This document shows positions 33,436-42,631 of a stretch of 64,000 nt of DNA, piece by piece. Location of the stretch: the NCBI GenBank assembly GCA_963746465.1, contig CAVVAY010000013.1, positions 1-64,000 of the forward strand, read 5' to 3'. Position 1 is the stretch's first letter. The number at the start of each line of letters is the position of its first letter. The notes under the pieces were generated by a model. That model saw only the letters and a list, made by a program, of their open reading frames with translations. It was not told the DNA's origin and did not search any database. The DNA comes from CAVVAY01 sp963746465. GTDB lineage: Bacteria > Actinomycetota > Actinomycetes > JACCUZ01. A program made the position numbers and the translations under genes.

Positions 33436-34361
33436 AGCGCCGGCAGGCGGCTGCGGCGCGGACGCAGCCGGCTGGTGGGCAGCGCCGGCGCCGCCAGCGA
33501 GGGCCCGTCGTACCCGGTCACCTCGCCGAACCGGGTGACAGCTCCCCCGACGGCGGCGGTCCACTCCTCGCGCGCCTCGACCACCTCGTCGTGGCTGCGC
33601 GCGACGAAGTTCCACCACATCAGCAGCTCCTCGTCGAACGGCTCGCCCCCGAGCAGCAGCAGCCGGCCACCGTCCGGGCCGGCACCCAGCAGCACCTGCT
33701 GCTGCCCGGGAGCCAGGTGCGCGAGCGACGCGCGGTCGAGCGGCTTGCCGTCGACGGTGAGGTCGTCGGACAGGGCCATCACCCCGTGCTCGAACCCGAG
33801 CTCGAGCGGCAGCGCGCTGCGGGCACCTGGCTCGAGCAGCACCTCGGCGCCGACGATCGGCGTGAAGACTCTGGCCGGTGAGTGGGCGCCGGCCACCGCG
33901 CCCAGCAGCACCGTGACGTCGAGCCCGTCGCCCTGGAAGCGGGGCAGGCTGCCGTGGTGCGCGAACGCCGGTGCGGTGTCGCGGTCGCGGGCCGGCAAGG
34001 CCACCCACAGCTGGATCCCGCGCAGCGTGCCGGTCGCACCGACCGGTGAGGTCTCGGCGTGGCTGATGCCGCGACCCGCGGTCATCAGGTTCAGCGCGCC
34101 GGGGCGGACGAGAGCATCGCTGCCGAGGCTGTCCTGGTGGTGCACCTCGCCGTCGAGCAGCCAGGTGACCGTCTGCAGGCCGGTGTGCGGGTGCGGCGGG
34201 ACCTGCATGCCGGCGGTGCCGGTGATGACGTGCGGGCCGTAGTCGTCCAGGAAGCACCAGGCGCCGATGGTGCGCAGGTCGCGGTGCGGCAGGGTGCGAC
34301 GCACCACCATCGCTCGCGGCCCGCCGAGCGGCACCTCGCGAGGCGCCAGCACCATGCTCAC
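33432..34361 (-). CDS. Pirin-family protein
   Basis: Bicupin protein of 309 residues. The metal-binding motif PPHPHTGLQTVTWLLDGEVHHQDS and the following HAETSP are the standard pirin features; some pirins oxidise quercetin, but the role here is unknown. The start GTG 34361 lies 7 bp after TACGCT (plus 34369-34374), suggesting a leaderless transcript; ATG 34355 is the alternative. It overlaps the convergent PaiB-like gene by 4 bp and lies 19 bp downstream of the YaaA gene. Confidence 0.88.
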   Translation of the reverse strand: MSMVLAPREVPLGGPRAMVVRRTLPHRDLRTIGAWCFLDDYGPHVITGTAGMQVPPHPHTGLQTVTWLLDGEVHHQDSLGSDALVRPGALNLMTAGRGISHAETSPVGATGTLRGIQLWVALPARDRDTAPAFAHHGSLPRFQGDGLDVTVLLGAVAGAHSPARVFTPIVGAEVLLEPGARSALPLELGFEHGVMALSDDLTVDGKPLDRASLAHLAPGQQQVLLGAGPDGGRLLLLGGEPFDEELLMWWNFVARSHDEVVEAREEWTAAVGGAVTRFGEVTGYDGPSLAAPALPTSRLRPRRSRLPAL

Positions 34362-34380
34362 CCCACCGAGCGTACGACGG

Positions 34381-35178
34381 TCAGGGGTACCGGCCCACGA
34401 GGTCGACCGACCGGTGCGACGCCCGGGACGTCGGCACGACCCGCAGGTCGAGGGCAGCAGCCGCGTCGGCGATCGCTGCCATCGGGTCGGTGTGCCGCCG
34501 TCGGCCGGTGAGCAGGTGCCGTGCCACGAGCCCCTTGACGTGCTTCGCGTGGTAGCTGACGGCTGCCGTCGTACGCCGGGACCCGGAGCCGCGCTCGGCC
34601 AGCACCCGCACCGCCACGACCTGGTCGCGCAGCTGCGGGCCGGGCCGCCACATCGCGCGGTAGTCGGTGGACCGGAGGTCCAGCACCGGCTGGTCGCCCA
34701 CCAGGACGGGGACTGCTACGGCAAGGGCCGGCCGCCAGTGCGCGCTGACACCACCGAGCCCGGGCACGGTGCCGGACGCGGGCACCCGGTAGTCCGGCAC
34801 CGGGTCGCCGCCCCGCACGAGTCCCCACAGCCCGCTCGTGACGAGCACGTCGGTCTCGGCGCGGAGCCGGGCCGACCGGGTCAACGACGCCGGGTCGAGC
34901 GACTGGTACACGACGCCGCGGTAGCGGTCCAGAGCCTTCACCGTCGGCGCGGTGGCGGCCCGCACGTCCGCCGCGATCGCCGCGGCGGCCACCGAGGCCG
35001 GCAGCTTGAGACCCGCCGACAGGCCCGCCGGGTCGGCCCGGGCGGCGGACCGCAGCGCGGCGAGCAGGACGGCCCTCGGGGCGGCCAGCTCCGGGATGCC
35101 CATGGCCGGCCGCCGGCCGACCGGTGACCCGTCCCCACCGGCTGCCTTCGCCTCCGACGGCGGCAGCAGGACGAGCAC
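34381..35178 (-). CDS. yaaA: Peroxide stress protein, YaaA family
   Basis: Cytoplasmic protein of 265 residues of the DUF328/YaaA family. It begins with VLVLLPPSEAKAAGGDG, the family signature, and includes RYRGVVYQSLDP and YHAKHVKGLVARHLL. In E. coli YaaA lowers free iron during peroxide stress and binds DNA; the same role here is by homology only. GTG 35178 follows TAGCGT (plus 35187-35192) by 8 bp. The pirin gene follows 19 bp downstream. Confidence 0.88.
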   Translation of the reverse strand: MLVLLPPSEAKAAGGDGSPVGRRPAMGIPELAAPRAVLLAALRSAARADPAGLSAGLKLPASVAAAAIAADVRAATAPTVKALDRYRGVVYQSLDPASLTRSARLRAETDVLVTSGLWGLVRGGDPVPDYRVPASGTVPGLGGVSAHWRPALAVAVPVLVGDQPVLDLRSTDYRAMWRPGPQLRDQVVAVRVLAERGSGSRRTTAAVSYHAKHVKGLVARHLLTGRRRHTDPMAAIADAAAALDLRVVPTSRASHRSVDLVGRYP

Positions 35179-35285
35179 GGCGCGGGACGCTACCCGGTGC
35201 GAACCGCGCGGCCCGCACCGGCTGCCGGAAAGTCCTGCCGTACGCCTGAGCCGCCACCTAGGCTTCCCGGGACGAAAGGGTGGGC

Positions 35286-38200
35286 GTGACGGTGGGATCA
35301 CAACAGGCACGGGTGCCCGGCACCCGGGACGCCGTCGATGTGGTCACCGAGGCCGGCCTGCGGGTCGGGGTGCTCGGGCAGCTGGTCGCGACCCGGGACG
35401 GCACCTCGCTGGAGCTCGGCGGCCCGCGCCAGCGCGCGGTCCTGGCGCTGCTGGTGCTGGCCCGCGGCGACGTCGTCCCGGCCGACCGCCTGGTCGACGC
35501 TCTCTGGGGCGACGCCACCCCGCCGAGTGCCACCAGTGCACTGCAGGCCTACGTCTCGCACCTGCGCAAGCGGATGGAACCCGACCGCGGCCCCCGCGAC
35601 CGGGACAGCGTGATCGCCCGGCAGGGCCCTGGCTACGCGCTTCGGGTCGAGGACGACTCGGTAGACGCGTGGCGCTTCGAGCGCCTGCTGCGACAGGCCG
35701 GCGGCTCCGACCCGGCCACCGCGCAGCGACTGCTCGAGGCGGCGCTGCAGCTGTGGCGCGGCCCGGCGTACGCCGACCACGCCGGGCAGACCTGGGTCGA
35801 CGGCGAGGTCGCCCGCCTGGCGGGGCTGCGTGAGGTCGCCCGCGAGCAGCTGCTCGAGGCGCGGCTGGGTCAGGGCGAGTCGGCCGTGCTGGTGCCGGAG
35901 ATCGAGGGGCTCGTCGCCGAGGACCCGATGCGTGAGGAGCGCTGGCGGCTGCTGGTGCTCGCGCTGTACCGAGCCCACCGGCAGGCGGACGCCCTGGCCG
36001 CGTTGCGCCGGGCGCGCTCGACGCTGGCCGACGAGCTGGGTGTGGACCCGGGGCCGGCCTTGCGTGCCCTGGAGGGCGAGGTGCTCGCGCAGTCGCCGTC
36101 GTTGGACGCTCCGGCCCGGGTGGTGGCCGAGCGCGAGCCCGCGCCCTCGGTCCCCGGACCGCGGGCCGGTCGCGGCGAGCTCCGGGCTACCCCGGCCGCG
36201 GTGATGGTGGGCCGCGACCCCGAGGTGCGGGTGCTGCGCGGCGCGCTGGCCGACGCCGTCGACGGGCAGGGACGGCTGGCACTGATCCGCGGCCCGGCCG
36301 GCATCGGCAAGAGCCGGCTGCTCCAGGAGGTACGGCGGCACGCCGAGGCGGAAGGAGCGCTCGTGCTGACCGCCCGGGGCAGCCAGCTGGAACGGGCGTT
36401 CGCGTTCGGGGCGGTCCGCCAGCTGTTCGAGGGCACCCTCAGCGACCCGGCGCGGCGCGTCGAGCTGCTGCGCGGGTCCGCCTCCTCGGCGTCCTCGGTC
36501 TTCGGCGAGATCCCCTCCGCCGACCCCGCGGAGCGCGCCGACGGGTCGTTCGCGGTGCTGCACGGCCTGTACTGGCTGACCGTGAACCTGGCCGAGCAGC
36601 AGCCCGTGGTGCTGGCCGTCGACGACGTGCAGTGGTGCGACACCGGCTCGCTGCGGGCGCTGGCCTTCCTCTTGCGCCGGCTCGAAGGACTGCCGGTCCT
36701 CATCGCCGCGACCCTGCGCACCGGCGAGGTGCACGAGGACGAGCCGTTGCTCGCCGAGCTGGCCGAGGACCACGCGACGGTGCAGGTGCACCCCGGGCCG
36801 CTGGCGCCGGAGGCGACCGCGGAGCTCGTGCGCGAGCGGCTCGGCGCGGAGGCACAGGAGCCCTTCGTCGCCGCCTGCCACCGCACGACCGGCGGCAACC
36901 CGCTGCTCCTGCGCCAGCTGCTGCGCGCCCTGCAGGTGGAAGGCGTGCGGCCCGACGCGTCGCACGCCGACACGGTGAACGCGATCGGTTCACGAGCCGT
37001 GTCGAGCATGGTCCTGATGCGCCTCGCCCGGCTGCCGGCCGACTGCACGGCGGTGGGCCGCGCGGTGTCCGTCCTCGGCGACGGCTGCCTCCTCACCGAC
37101 GTCGCCGCCCTCAGCGGGCTGGACGAGTCAGCCACCGCGGCCGCGCTGGCCGCACTCTCCCGCGCCGAGGTGCTGCGGTCGGACGACCAGCTGGGTTTCG
37201 TGCACCCCCTGGTCCGGGACGCGGTCTACCAGGCGCTGTCGTCCGCCGAGCGCGAGCTGCACCACGAACGGGCCGCCGCCCTGCTGCTCGCGCGCGCAGC
37301 GACTCCGGAGCAGGTCGCCGCGCACCTGCTGCTCGCCCCGCGGCGCGGCAGCAACGATGCCGTGCGGGTGCTGCGGCTCGCGGCGACGACAGCCGCCGAG
37401 CGAGGCGCCGCGGACGCCGCCTCGACCTACCTCGAGCGGGCACTCGCCGAGCCACCCGAGGCCGCCGAGCGCCCGGACATCCTCTTCGAGCTGGGTCACC
37501 TCGGGACGATGACCGACGGTCCGGCCGCCCTCGCCCACCTGCGCGAGGCCTACGAGACCGTTCCCGACGTCGCCGTCCGAGCCGAGGTCGCCACCATGCT
37601 GGCCCGCACGCTGGTCTTCGCCGGCGGGCCCGGGGAGGCCACCCGGTTCGCCCGGGAGGCCGCGGCCGCACTGCCCGACGAGCTGGACGACGCCCGGCAG
37701 GGGCTGCACGGGCTGGAGCGGATCGGCGGCTACATGCACGGCCTCCCGGAGTCCGAGTGGGGACGCGGCCGGCTGGAGGTCCGCGGCGACGGCGTGGGCG
37801 CCCGGATGCTCGCCGCGACGCTGGCCTGGGAGGAGCTGATCAGCAACGGCGACCGGCTGCGCTGCATCGAGCTCGCGCGGTTCGCCCTCGCCGGCGGGCA
37901 TCTGCAGCGCGTCGACACCGGCCTGCTCTGGGTGGTCTCGGCGTTCGTCCAGGAGATGAGCGAGGTCGACATGGGCGACTTCTGGGACCGCACCCTGGCC
38001 GACGCGTTCGCCCGGGGCTCGTTGTTCTCCGCGCTGTCGGTGCATCTCTGGCGCGGGCACATGCTCTGGCACCGCGGCCAGCTGCGTGAGGCGCTGCGGT
38101 CGGTGCAGACGTCGAACGAGCAGAGCGAGCAGTGGGGGGCCCCGGATGTCGGTGTCCCCTACGGCCAGGCGTTCAGCATCGGCATCCTGCTCGAGCAGGG

Positions 38201-38969
38201 CGAGATCGCGGAGGCGCGCCGGTACGTCGACGGGGTGCTGCACCAGTCCCGGATCGGTGACGGGGCCCGGCTGTTCGACGAGAACCACGCCCGGCTGATG
38301 GCCGCCGAGGGCCGCCATGCCGAGGCGCTGGCCGCCCTGGAGGCGGCGACGACGATGCAGACCAGCGTGATCAACCCGGTGTGGCGGCCGTGGCGTTCCT
38401 ACCGGGCGCCGGTGCTGGCCGCGCTCGGCCGGGTCGAGGAGGCCCGGGCACTGATGGCCGAGGAGGTGAGGCTGGCCCGGCACTGGGGGGCGCCGTCGGT
38501 GCTCGGCCGCACGCTGCGCGGCGCCGGCGAGCTCGCCGCGGACGACGACGCCGAGCCGGTGCTGCGCGAGGCCTACCAGCTGCTCCGGCCCTCGGTAGCC
38601 CGCTACGAGCGGGCCTGCGCCGAGCTGGCGCTGGCCCGAGTGACCGGTGACCCGGCCGAGCGGACCGCGCTGCTCGGCAGCGCTCTCGCCCTGGCCGCCG
38701 AGTGCGGCTCACCGGGGCTGTACCGGCAGGTCGGCCACGAGCTGGCCTCCGACGGGGCGGAGGAACCCGCGCCGTTCGACGAGGTGGTGTCGCTGACCGC
38801 CACCGAGCGGCGGGTCGCCCAGCTCGCCGCGGCCGGCGCGGCACCCAGCGCGGTCGCCCAGGAGCTGTTCCTCACCCCCGCGGTGGTCGAGCACACCCTC
38901 GCCGAGGTCCGCCAGCGGCTCGGTGTGCAGACCGACGCCGAGCTCGGCGCCGCACTGGCCCCCGCCTGA
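35286..38969 (+). CDS. SARP-AAA-LuxR transcriptional activator
   Basis: Large regulator of 1,227 residues. Residues about 25-110 form an OmpR-like winged helix of the SARP/AfsR type (LGGPRQRAVLALLVLARGDVV), and 115-270 the bacterial transcriptional activator domain (RLLEAALQLWRGPAYADH). An AAA-type STAND ATPase begins near 305: VGRDPEVRVL, Walker A GPAGIGKSR about 336-344, Walker B VVLAVDDVQW about 440. Long helical repeats follow. The last 60 residues are a LuxR-type helix-turn-helix (SLTATERRVAQLAAAGAAPSAVA). Having DNA-binding domains at both ends is uncommon. GTG 35286 is preferred, with AAAGGG 5 bp before. It may control the oxidase gene downstream. Confidence 0.85.
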   Translation: MTVGSQQARVPGTRDAVDVVTEAGLRVGVLGQLVATRDGTSLELGGPRQRAVLALLVLARGDVVPADRLVDALWGDATPPSATSALQAYVSHLRKRMEPDRGPRDRDSVIARQGPGYALRVEDDSVDAWRFERLLRQAGGSDPATAQRLLEAALQLWRGPAYADHAGQTWVDGEVARLAGLREVAREQLLEARLGQGESAVLVPEIEGLVAEDPMREERWRLLVLALYRAHRQADALAALRRARSTLADELGVDPGPALRALEGEVLAQSPSLDAPARVVAEREPAPSVPGPRAGRGELRATPAAVMVGRDPEVRVLRGALADAVDGQGRLALIRGPAGIGKSRLLQEVRRHAEAEGALVLTARGSQLERAFAFGAVRQLFEGTLSDPARRVELLRGSASSASSVFGEIPSADPAERADGSFAVLHGLYWLTVNLAEQQPVVLAVDDVQWCDTGSLRALAFLLRRLEGLPVLIAATLRTGEVHEDEPLLAELAEDHATVQVHPGPLAPEATAELVRERLGAEAQEPFVAACHRTTGGNPLLLRQLLRALQVEGVRPDASHADTVNAIGSRAVSSMVLMRLARLPADCTAVGRAVSVLGDGCLLTDVAALSGLDESATAAALAALSRAEVLRSDDQLGFVHPLVRDAVYQALSSAERELHHERAAALLLARAATPEQVAAHLLLAPRRGSNDAVRVLRLAATTAAERGAADAASTYLERALAEPPEAAERPDILFELGHLGTMTDGPAALAHLREAYETVPDVAVRAEVATMLARTLVFAGGPGEATRFAREAAAALPDELDDARQGLHGLERIGGYMHGLPESEWGRGRLEVRGDGVGARMLAATLAWEELISNGDRLRCIELARFALAGGHLQRVDTGLLWVVSAFVQEMSEVDMGDFWDRTLADAFARGSLFSALSVHLWRGHMLWHRGQLREALRSVQTSNEQSEQWGAPDVGVPYGQAFSIGILLEQGEIAEARRYVDGVLHQSRIGDGARLFDENHARLMAAEGRHAEALAALEAATTMQTSVINPVWRPWRSYRAPVLAALGRVEEARALMAEEVRLARHWGAPSVLGRTLRGAGELAADDDAEPVLREAYQLLRPSVARYERACAELALARVTGDPAERTALLGSALALAAECGSPGLYRQVGHELASDGAEEPAPFDEVVSLTATERRVAQLAAAGAAPSAVAQELFLTPAVVEHTLAEVRQRLGVQTDAELGAALAPA

Positions 38970-39071
38970 CCTGCGACGACGTACCCCTCAAGTGGGCTCC
39001 AAGGTCCCCACAAGTACCGGGCCGCACTCTGCTCCCGTCGAAGCAGCCCAGGTACCGATCGAGGAGCCAGT

Positions 39072-40472
39072 GTGACCACCCAGCCCACCACGACCATCGA
39101 GGGTCTTCGCCAGCTCTGCGGCGGTGCCGTCCACCTGCCCGGGGACCCCGGCTACGACGCCGCCCGGATGCCCTGGAACGTCACCGTCCAGCAGCACCCG
39201 GCCGCCGTGGCCTACCCGGCCGACGCCGACGAGGTCGTCGAGGTCGTCCGCGTCGCCGCGGCCGCCGGTCTGCGCGTCGCACCGCAGGGCACCGGCCACA
39301 ACGCCGGCCCGCTGGGCGACCTCAGCGACGCCGTGCTCGTCCGCACCTCGGCCATGCGTGAGGTGACGGTCGACCCCACCTCGCGCACCGCCCGGGTGGG
39401 TGCCGGTGCGCTGTGGATCGACGTCGTCGAGGCCGTCGCGCCCTACGGCCTCGCCGCGCTGCACGGCTCCTCCCCCGACGTCGGCGTGGTCGGCTACACG
39501 CTCGGCGGCGGCATGGGCTGGTACGCCCGCCAGCACGGCCTCGCCACCAACCACGTCACCGCGTTCGAGATCGTCACGGCTGACGGCCGGCTGGTCCGGG
39601 CCGACGCCGAGAACGAGTCCGAGCTCTTCTGGGCGGTCCGCGGCGGCGGAGGCAACTTCGGCGTCGTCACCGCGCTGGAGTTCCGGTTGTTCCCGATCGA
39701 GACGGCGTACGCCGGGATGCTGGTCTGGGACCGCGCCGACGCCGAGAAGGTCCTGCGCACCTGGGCCCGCTGGGCGGCCGACGCGCCGGACGAGGTCACC
39801 ACGTCGTTCCGGATCCTGCAGCTGCCGCCGTTCGAGGAGATCCCCGCACCGGTGCGCGGCCGCCAGCTCGCCATGATCAACGGCGCGGTCCTCGGCGACG
39901 ACGCGGCCGCCGAGGCGATCCTCGTCCAGCTGCGCGCGCTCGAGCCCGAGATCGACACCTTCGCCCGGGTTCCGGCCGCCTCGCTGGTGCGCCTGCACAT
40001 GGACCCCGAGGGCCCGACGCCCGGCGTCAGCGCGACGACGGTGCTCGGTTCGCTGCCCGACGACGCCGTCGACGCGTTCCTCGCCACGGTGGGACACGGC
40101 ACGCAGCAGAGCCTGCTGGCGGCCGAGCTGCGCCAGCTCGGCGGCGCGCTGGGCCGGCCGCACCCCGGAGCGGGGGCGCTGCCGCGGCTGGAGGGTCAGT
40201 TCGTGCTCTTCGGCGTGGCGATCGCCGCGACCCCGGAGATGGGTGCCGCGGGTCACGCGGATGCCAACGCTCTGGTCACCGCGATGGCGCCGTGGGCCAA
40301 CGGCCGGCAGTACCTCAACTTCCTCGAGGAGCCCGGCGACCCGCGGGCCGGCTACGACGCCGAGTCCTTCGAGCGGTTGCGGTCGCTGCGGGCGTCGATC
40401 GACCCCGACGGCACGCTGATGGCCAACCACCACATCGCCGCCGACACCATCACGCTGCCGGCCCAGCGCTGA
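39072..40472 (+). CDS. FAD-binding oxidoreductase, berberine-bridge/6-hydroxynicotine oxidase type
   Basis: Flavoprotein oxidase of 466 residues in the PCMH/BBE family. Residues 70-90 carry GTGHNAGPLGDL, with His76 the expected covalent FAD attachment; VVGYTLGGGMGWYARQHGLA binds the cofactor. The C-terminal BBE segment ends QYLNFLEEPGD and LMANHHIAAD. The CxxH-type Cys for a second covalent bond is not seen, so a mono-covalent FAD is expected. The substrate is unknown. It starts at GTG 39072, with GAGGAG before it, 102 bp downstream of the SARP-LuxR gene, its likely regulator. Confidence 0.85.
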   Translation: MTTQPTTTIEGLRQLCGGAVHLPGDPGYDAARMPWNVTVQQHPAAVAYPADADEVVEVVRVAAAAGLRVAPQGTGHNAGPLGDLSDAVLVRTSAMREVTVDPTSRTARVGAGALWIDVVEAVAPYGLAALHGSSPDVGVVGYTLGGGMGWYARQHGLATNHVTAFEIVTADGRLVRADAENESELFWAVRGGGGNFGVVTALEFRLFPIETAYAGMLVWDRADAEKVLRTWARWAADAPDEVTTSFRILQLPPFEEIPAPVRGRQLAMINGAVLGDDAAAEAILVQLRALEPEIDTFARVPAASLVRLHMDPEGPTPGVSATTVLGSLPDDAVDAFLATVGHGTQQSLLAAELRQLGGALGRPHPGAGALPRLEGQFVLFGVAIAATPEMGAAGHADANALVTAMAPWANGRQYLNFLEEPGDPRAGYDAESFERLRSLRASIDPDGTLMANHHIAADTITLPAQR

Positions 40473-40512
40473 CCCTCGCCGTTGTCGGCTGCCGAGCCCT
40501 AGGTTTGGCGCC

Positions 40513-41394
40513 ATGTCAGGACTCGCGTTCATCGGTCTCGGTCGGATGGGCAGCGGCATGGCCGGTCGTCTGCTGGCGTCCGGTCACGAGCTGTCGGTCT
40601 TCAACCGGACGCCCGACGCGGGTGCGCCGCTGGTCGAGCGCGGCGCGCGGCTCGCGACGAGTCCGCGGGACGCAGCGGAGGGCGCGTCGGCGGTTTTCGT
40701 CATGGTCAGCGACGACGAGGCGTCCCGGTCGGTGTGGCACGGCGACGACGGAGTCCTCGCGGCCCAGCCCGCGCGCGGCGCCCTCGCGATCGAGTGCTCG
40801 ACGTTGTCCCACGCCTGGGTGCTGGAGCTGTCCGCCGCTGTGCGCCATCGCGGGCTCCGCTACCTCGACTGCCCGGTGACCGGCCTGCCGGACGCCGCCG
40901 CGGCCGGCGAGCTGACCCTGCTGGTCGGGGCGGACCCGGCCGACCTCGCCGCCGCGATGCCGCTGCTGCAGCCGCTCTCCGCCGCCCAGCTGCACTTCGG
41001 ACCGGTCGGAGCCGGGACGGTCTACAAGCTGATCATCAACCTGATGGGCGCGGTGCAGATCGCTGGCGCAGCCGAAGGGATGGCCCTCGCGGAACGGGCC
41101 GGGCTCGACCTCGACCAGGTCGCAAGGGCGATCGCCGCCGGGCAGGCGGCCAGTCCCCAGGTGGTGCGCAACAGTCGCCGGATGGCCGACGGCGACCACC
41201 GGCGCGACGTCGTGTTCTCCGGCCGGCTGCGCCGCAAGGACGCGGACTACGGTGTGCGGCTGGCCGACACGCTCGGGGTCGCGGCGCCGTTCGGCCGCGC
41301 CGCCCTGGACGGTCTCGACCGGCTGGTCGCCATCGGCCTCGGCGACACCAACGAGAGCAGCATCATCGAGGTCGCCCGCCGCGCATCGGCCTGA
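40513..41394 (+). CDS. Beta-hydroxyacid dehydrogenase-family NAD(P) oxidoreductase
   Basis: Dehydrogenase of 293 residues in the 3-hydroxyisobutyrate/tartronate-semialdehyde reductase family. The Rossmann motif is FIGLGRMGSGMAGRLLASGH with NRT, and the catalytic Lys is in GTVYKLIINLMGA. The substrate loop DCPVTGLPDAAAAGELT lacks the usual DAPVSGGxxGA form, so tartronate semialdehyde reductase activity cannot be claimed, although it would fit the glyoxylate genes nearby. The start ATG follows TAGGTT (40500-40505) by 7 bp, suggesting leaderless transcription. It converges on the uricase gene. Confidence 0.8.
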   Translation: MSGLAFIGLGRMGSGMAGRLLASGHELSVFNRTPDAGAPLVERGARLATSPRDAAEGASAVFVMVSDDEASRSVWHGDDGVLAAQPARGALAIECSTLSHAWVLELSAAVRHRGLRYLDCPVTGLPDAAAAGELTLLVGADPADLAAAMPLLQPLSAAQLHFGPVGAGTVYKLIINLMGAVQIAGAAEGMALAERAGLDLDQVARAIAAGQAASPQVVRNSRRMADGDHRRDVVFSGRLRRKDADYGVRLADTLGVAAPFGRAALDGLDRLVAIGLGDTNESSIIEVARRASA

Positions 41395-41400
41395 CGGCGC

Positions 41401-42309
41401 TCAGACGAAACCCGGGACGTCGCGCCAGGCCTCCGGCTGCGGCTCGTCGTCGTCCCGGCCGACCGCGACCTCGATCAACCCGTAAGGCCGGTCGCCGGCG
41501 TTGAAGACCTCGCCCGGGTTCTCGAGGCCGAACGGGGAGAGGTCGACGAGGTAGTGGTGCTTGTTCGGCGCCGACATCCGCAGCTCGGCGACGTCCGCGC
41601 GAGCCTCGAGCACCGTGCGGCCCATCTCCCACAGCGTCTGCTGCAGAGCCAGGCTGTGCAGGCTGCCGAACCGCGAGACGAGCAGCGCCCGGACCTCGGC
41701 GTACGCCGCGTCGTAGCCGTCACTGGGGACTGCCGCCCACCGCCAGCGGGTGGTCAATGCGGTCGCGAGGACGCGGTCCGTGGTCGGCGGCAGCGTGGTG
41801 AGGTCGTCGACCAGGAAGTCCTTGAACTCCGAGCCGGTCGACTTCAGCAGCACGAGACCGGTCAGCCCGGACACCACGTGCTCGCCGCCGTCGTACGCCG
41901 TGACCACCGCCGTGCGGGTCTCTGCCCCGGTGCGCACGAAGGTGTGGTCGTGGGGGCGCCCGTCGACCGTCGCGCGCTCCCAGCCGTACTCCTCGACGAC
42001 GACCTGGGCCGACGTCACCGGGCCGACGTCGTCGACGAAGTGCCGGGCCAGCTCCCGGGCGAACTCCTCCGCCGTGCCGACCCCGCGCTCCTTGGCGAAC
42101 GCGTAGACGGAGTTCTTCTGGGTGTCCGTCGGCAGGATGTCGCGCTGGTCACCCTCGACGTGCGCGGCGGTGAACTCGCCACGCAAGGACGTCGACACGT
42201 TCAGGTCGCGGATCTCGTGCCGCGCGGTGTCCCGCACCACCCGCACCAGCCGCGTCTCCGCCTTGCCGTAGCGGTTGTCCCCGAGCACGATGCCGTTGGT
42301 AGCCACCAC
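41401..42309 (-). CDS. pucL: Urate oxidase
   Basis: Cofactor-free uricase of 302 residues, oxidising urate to 5-hydroxyisourate. T-fold motifs are present: NRYGKAETRLVRV (catalytic Lys16), ILPTDTQKNSVYAFAKE (catalytic Thr near 61), DHTFVRTG and LKSTGSEFKDF, ending with NKHHYLVDLSPFGL. It is last in the nine-gene purine operon and starts 1 bp after the HIU hydrolase stop, at GTG 42309 (42306 also possible). Its product feeds directly into the two genes immediately upstream. Confidence 0.95.
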   Translation of the reverse strand: MVATNGIVLGDNRYGKAETRLVRVVRDTARHEIRDLNVSTSLRGEFTAAHVEGDQRDILPTDTQKNSVYAFAKERGVGTAEEFARELARHFVDDVGPVTSAQVVVEEYGWERATVDGRPHDHTFVRTGAETRTAVVTAYDGGEHVVSGLTGLVLLKSTGSEFKDFLVDDLTTLPPTTDRVLATALTTRWRWAAVPSDGYDAAYAEVRALLVSRFGSLHSLALQQTLWEMGRTVLEARADVAELRMSAPNKHHYLVDLSPFGLENPGEVFNAGDRPYGLIEVAVGRDDDEPQPEAWRDVPGFV

Positions 42310-42310
42310 C

Positions 42311-42631
42311 TCAGCTCCCCCGGTAGGTCGAGTAGGCGTAGGGCGAGAGCAGCAGCGGCACGTGCAGGTGGCCGTCCGGGTCGTCGACGGTGAACGTCAC
42401 GACGACCTCGGGGTAGAAGGTCTCGCGGCCCTGCGCGGCGAACCAGTCGCCGGTCGCGAAGACCACCCGGTAGGTGCCGCGGTCGAGCCGGTCCGGGCCG
42501 AGCCCGCGGACCCGGCCGTCGTCATCGGTGCGTGCCTCGACCGACAGGCCGCGGCCCTCGAGCCGCACCGCGACGCCGCGGGCCGGCAGGCCGCTGACGC
42601 TGTCCAGCACGTGGGTGGTGACCACGCTCAT
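42311..42631 (-). CDS. uraH: 5-hydroxyisourate hydrolase
   Basis: Transthyretin-like enzyme of 106 residues that hydrolyses 5-hydroxyisourate to OHCU. The family ends are exact: VTTHVLDSVSGLPARGV at the N-terminus and the diagnostic C-terminal YSTYRGS. The central FYPEVVVTFTVDDPDGHLHVPLLLSPY is standard. The ATG overlaps the stop of the upstream fusion gene by 4 bp. Confidence 0.95.
   Translation of the reverse strand: MSVVTTHVLDSVSGLPARGVAVRLEGRGLSVEARTDDDGRVRGLGPDRLDRGTYRVVFATGDWFAAQGRETFYPEVVVTFTVDDPDGHLHVPLLLSPYAYSTYRGS

Noticed and set aside
40513..41394. Tartronate semialdehyde reductase (glxR) for the dehydrogenase next to uricase
   Set aside because: The substrate-binding loop lacks the usual SGG-x-x-GA form, so the more general beta-hydroxyacid dehydrogenase call is safer despite the tempting context.
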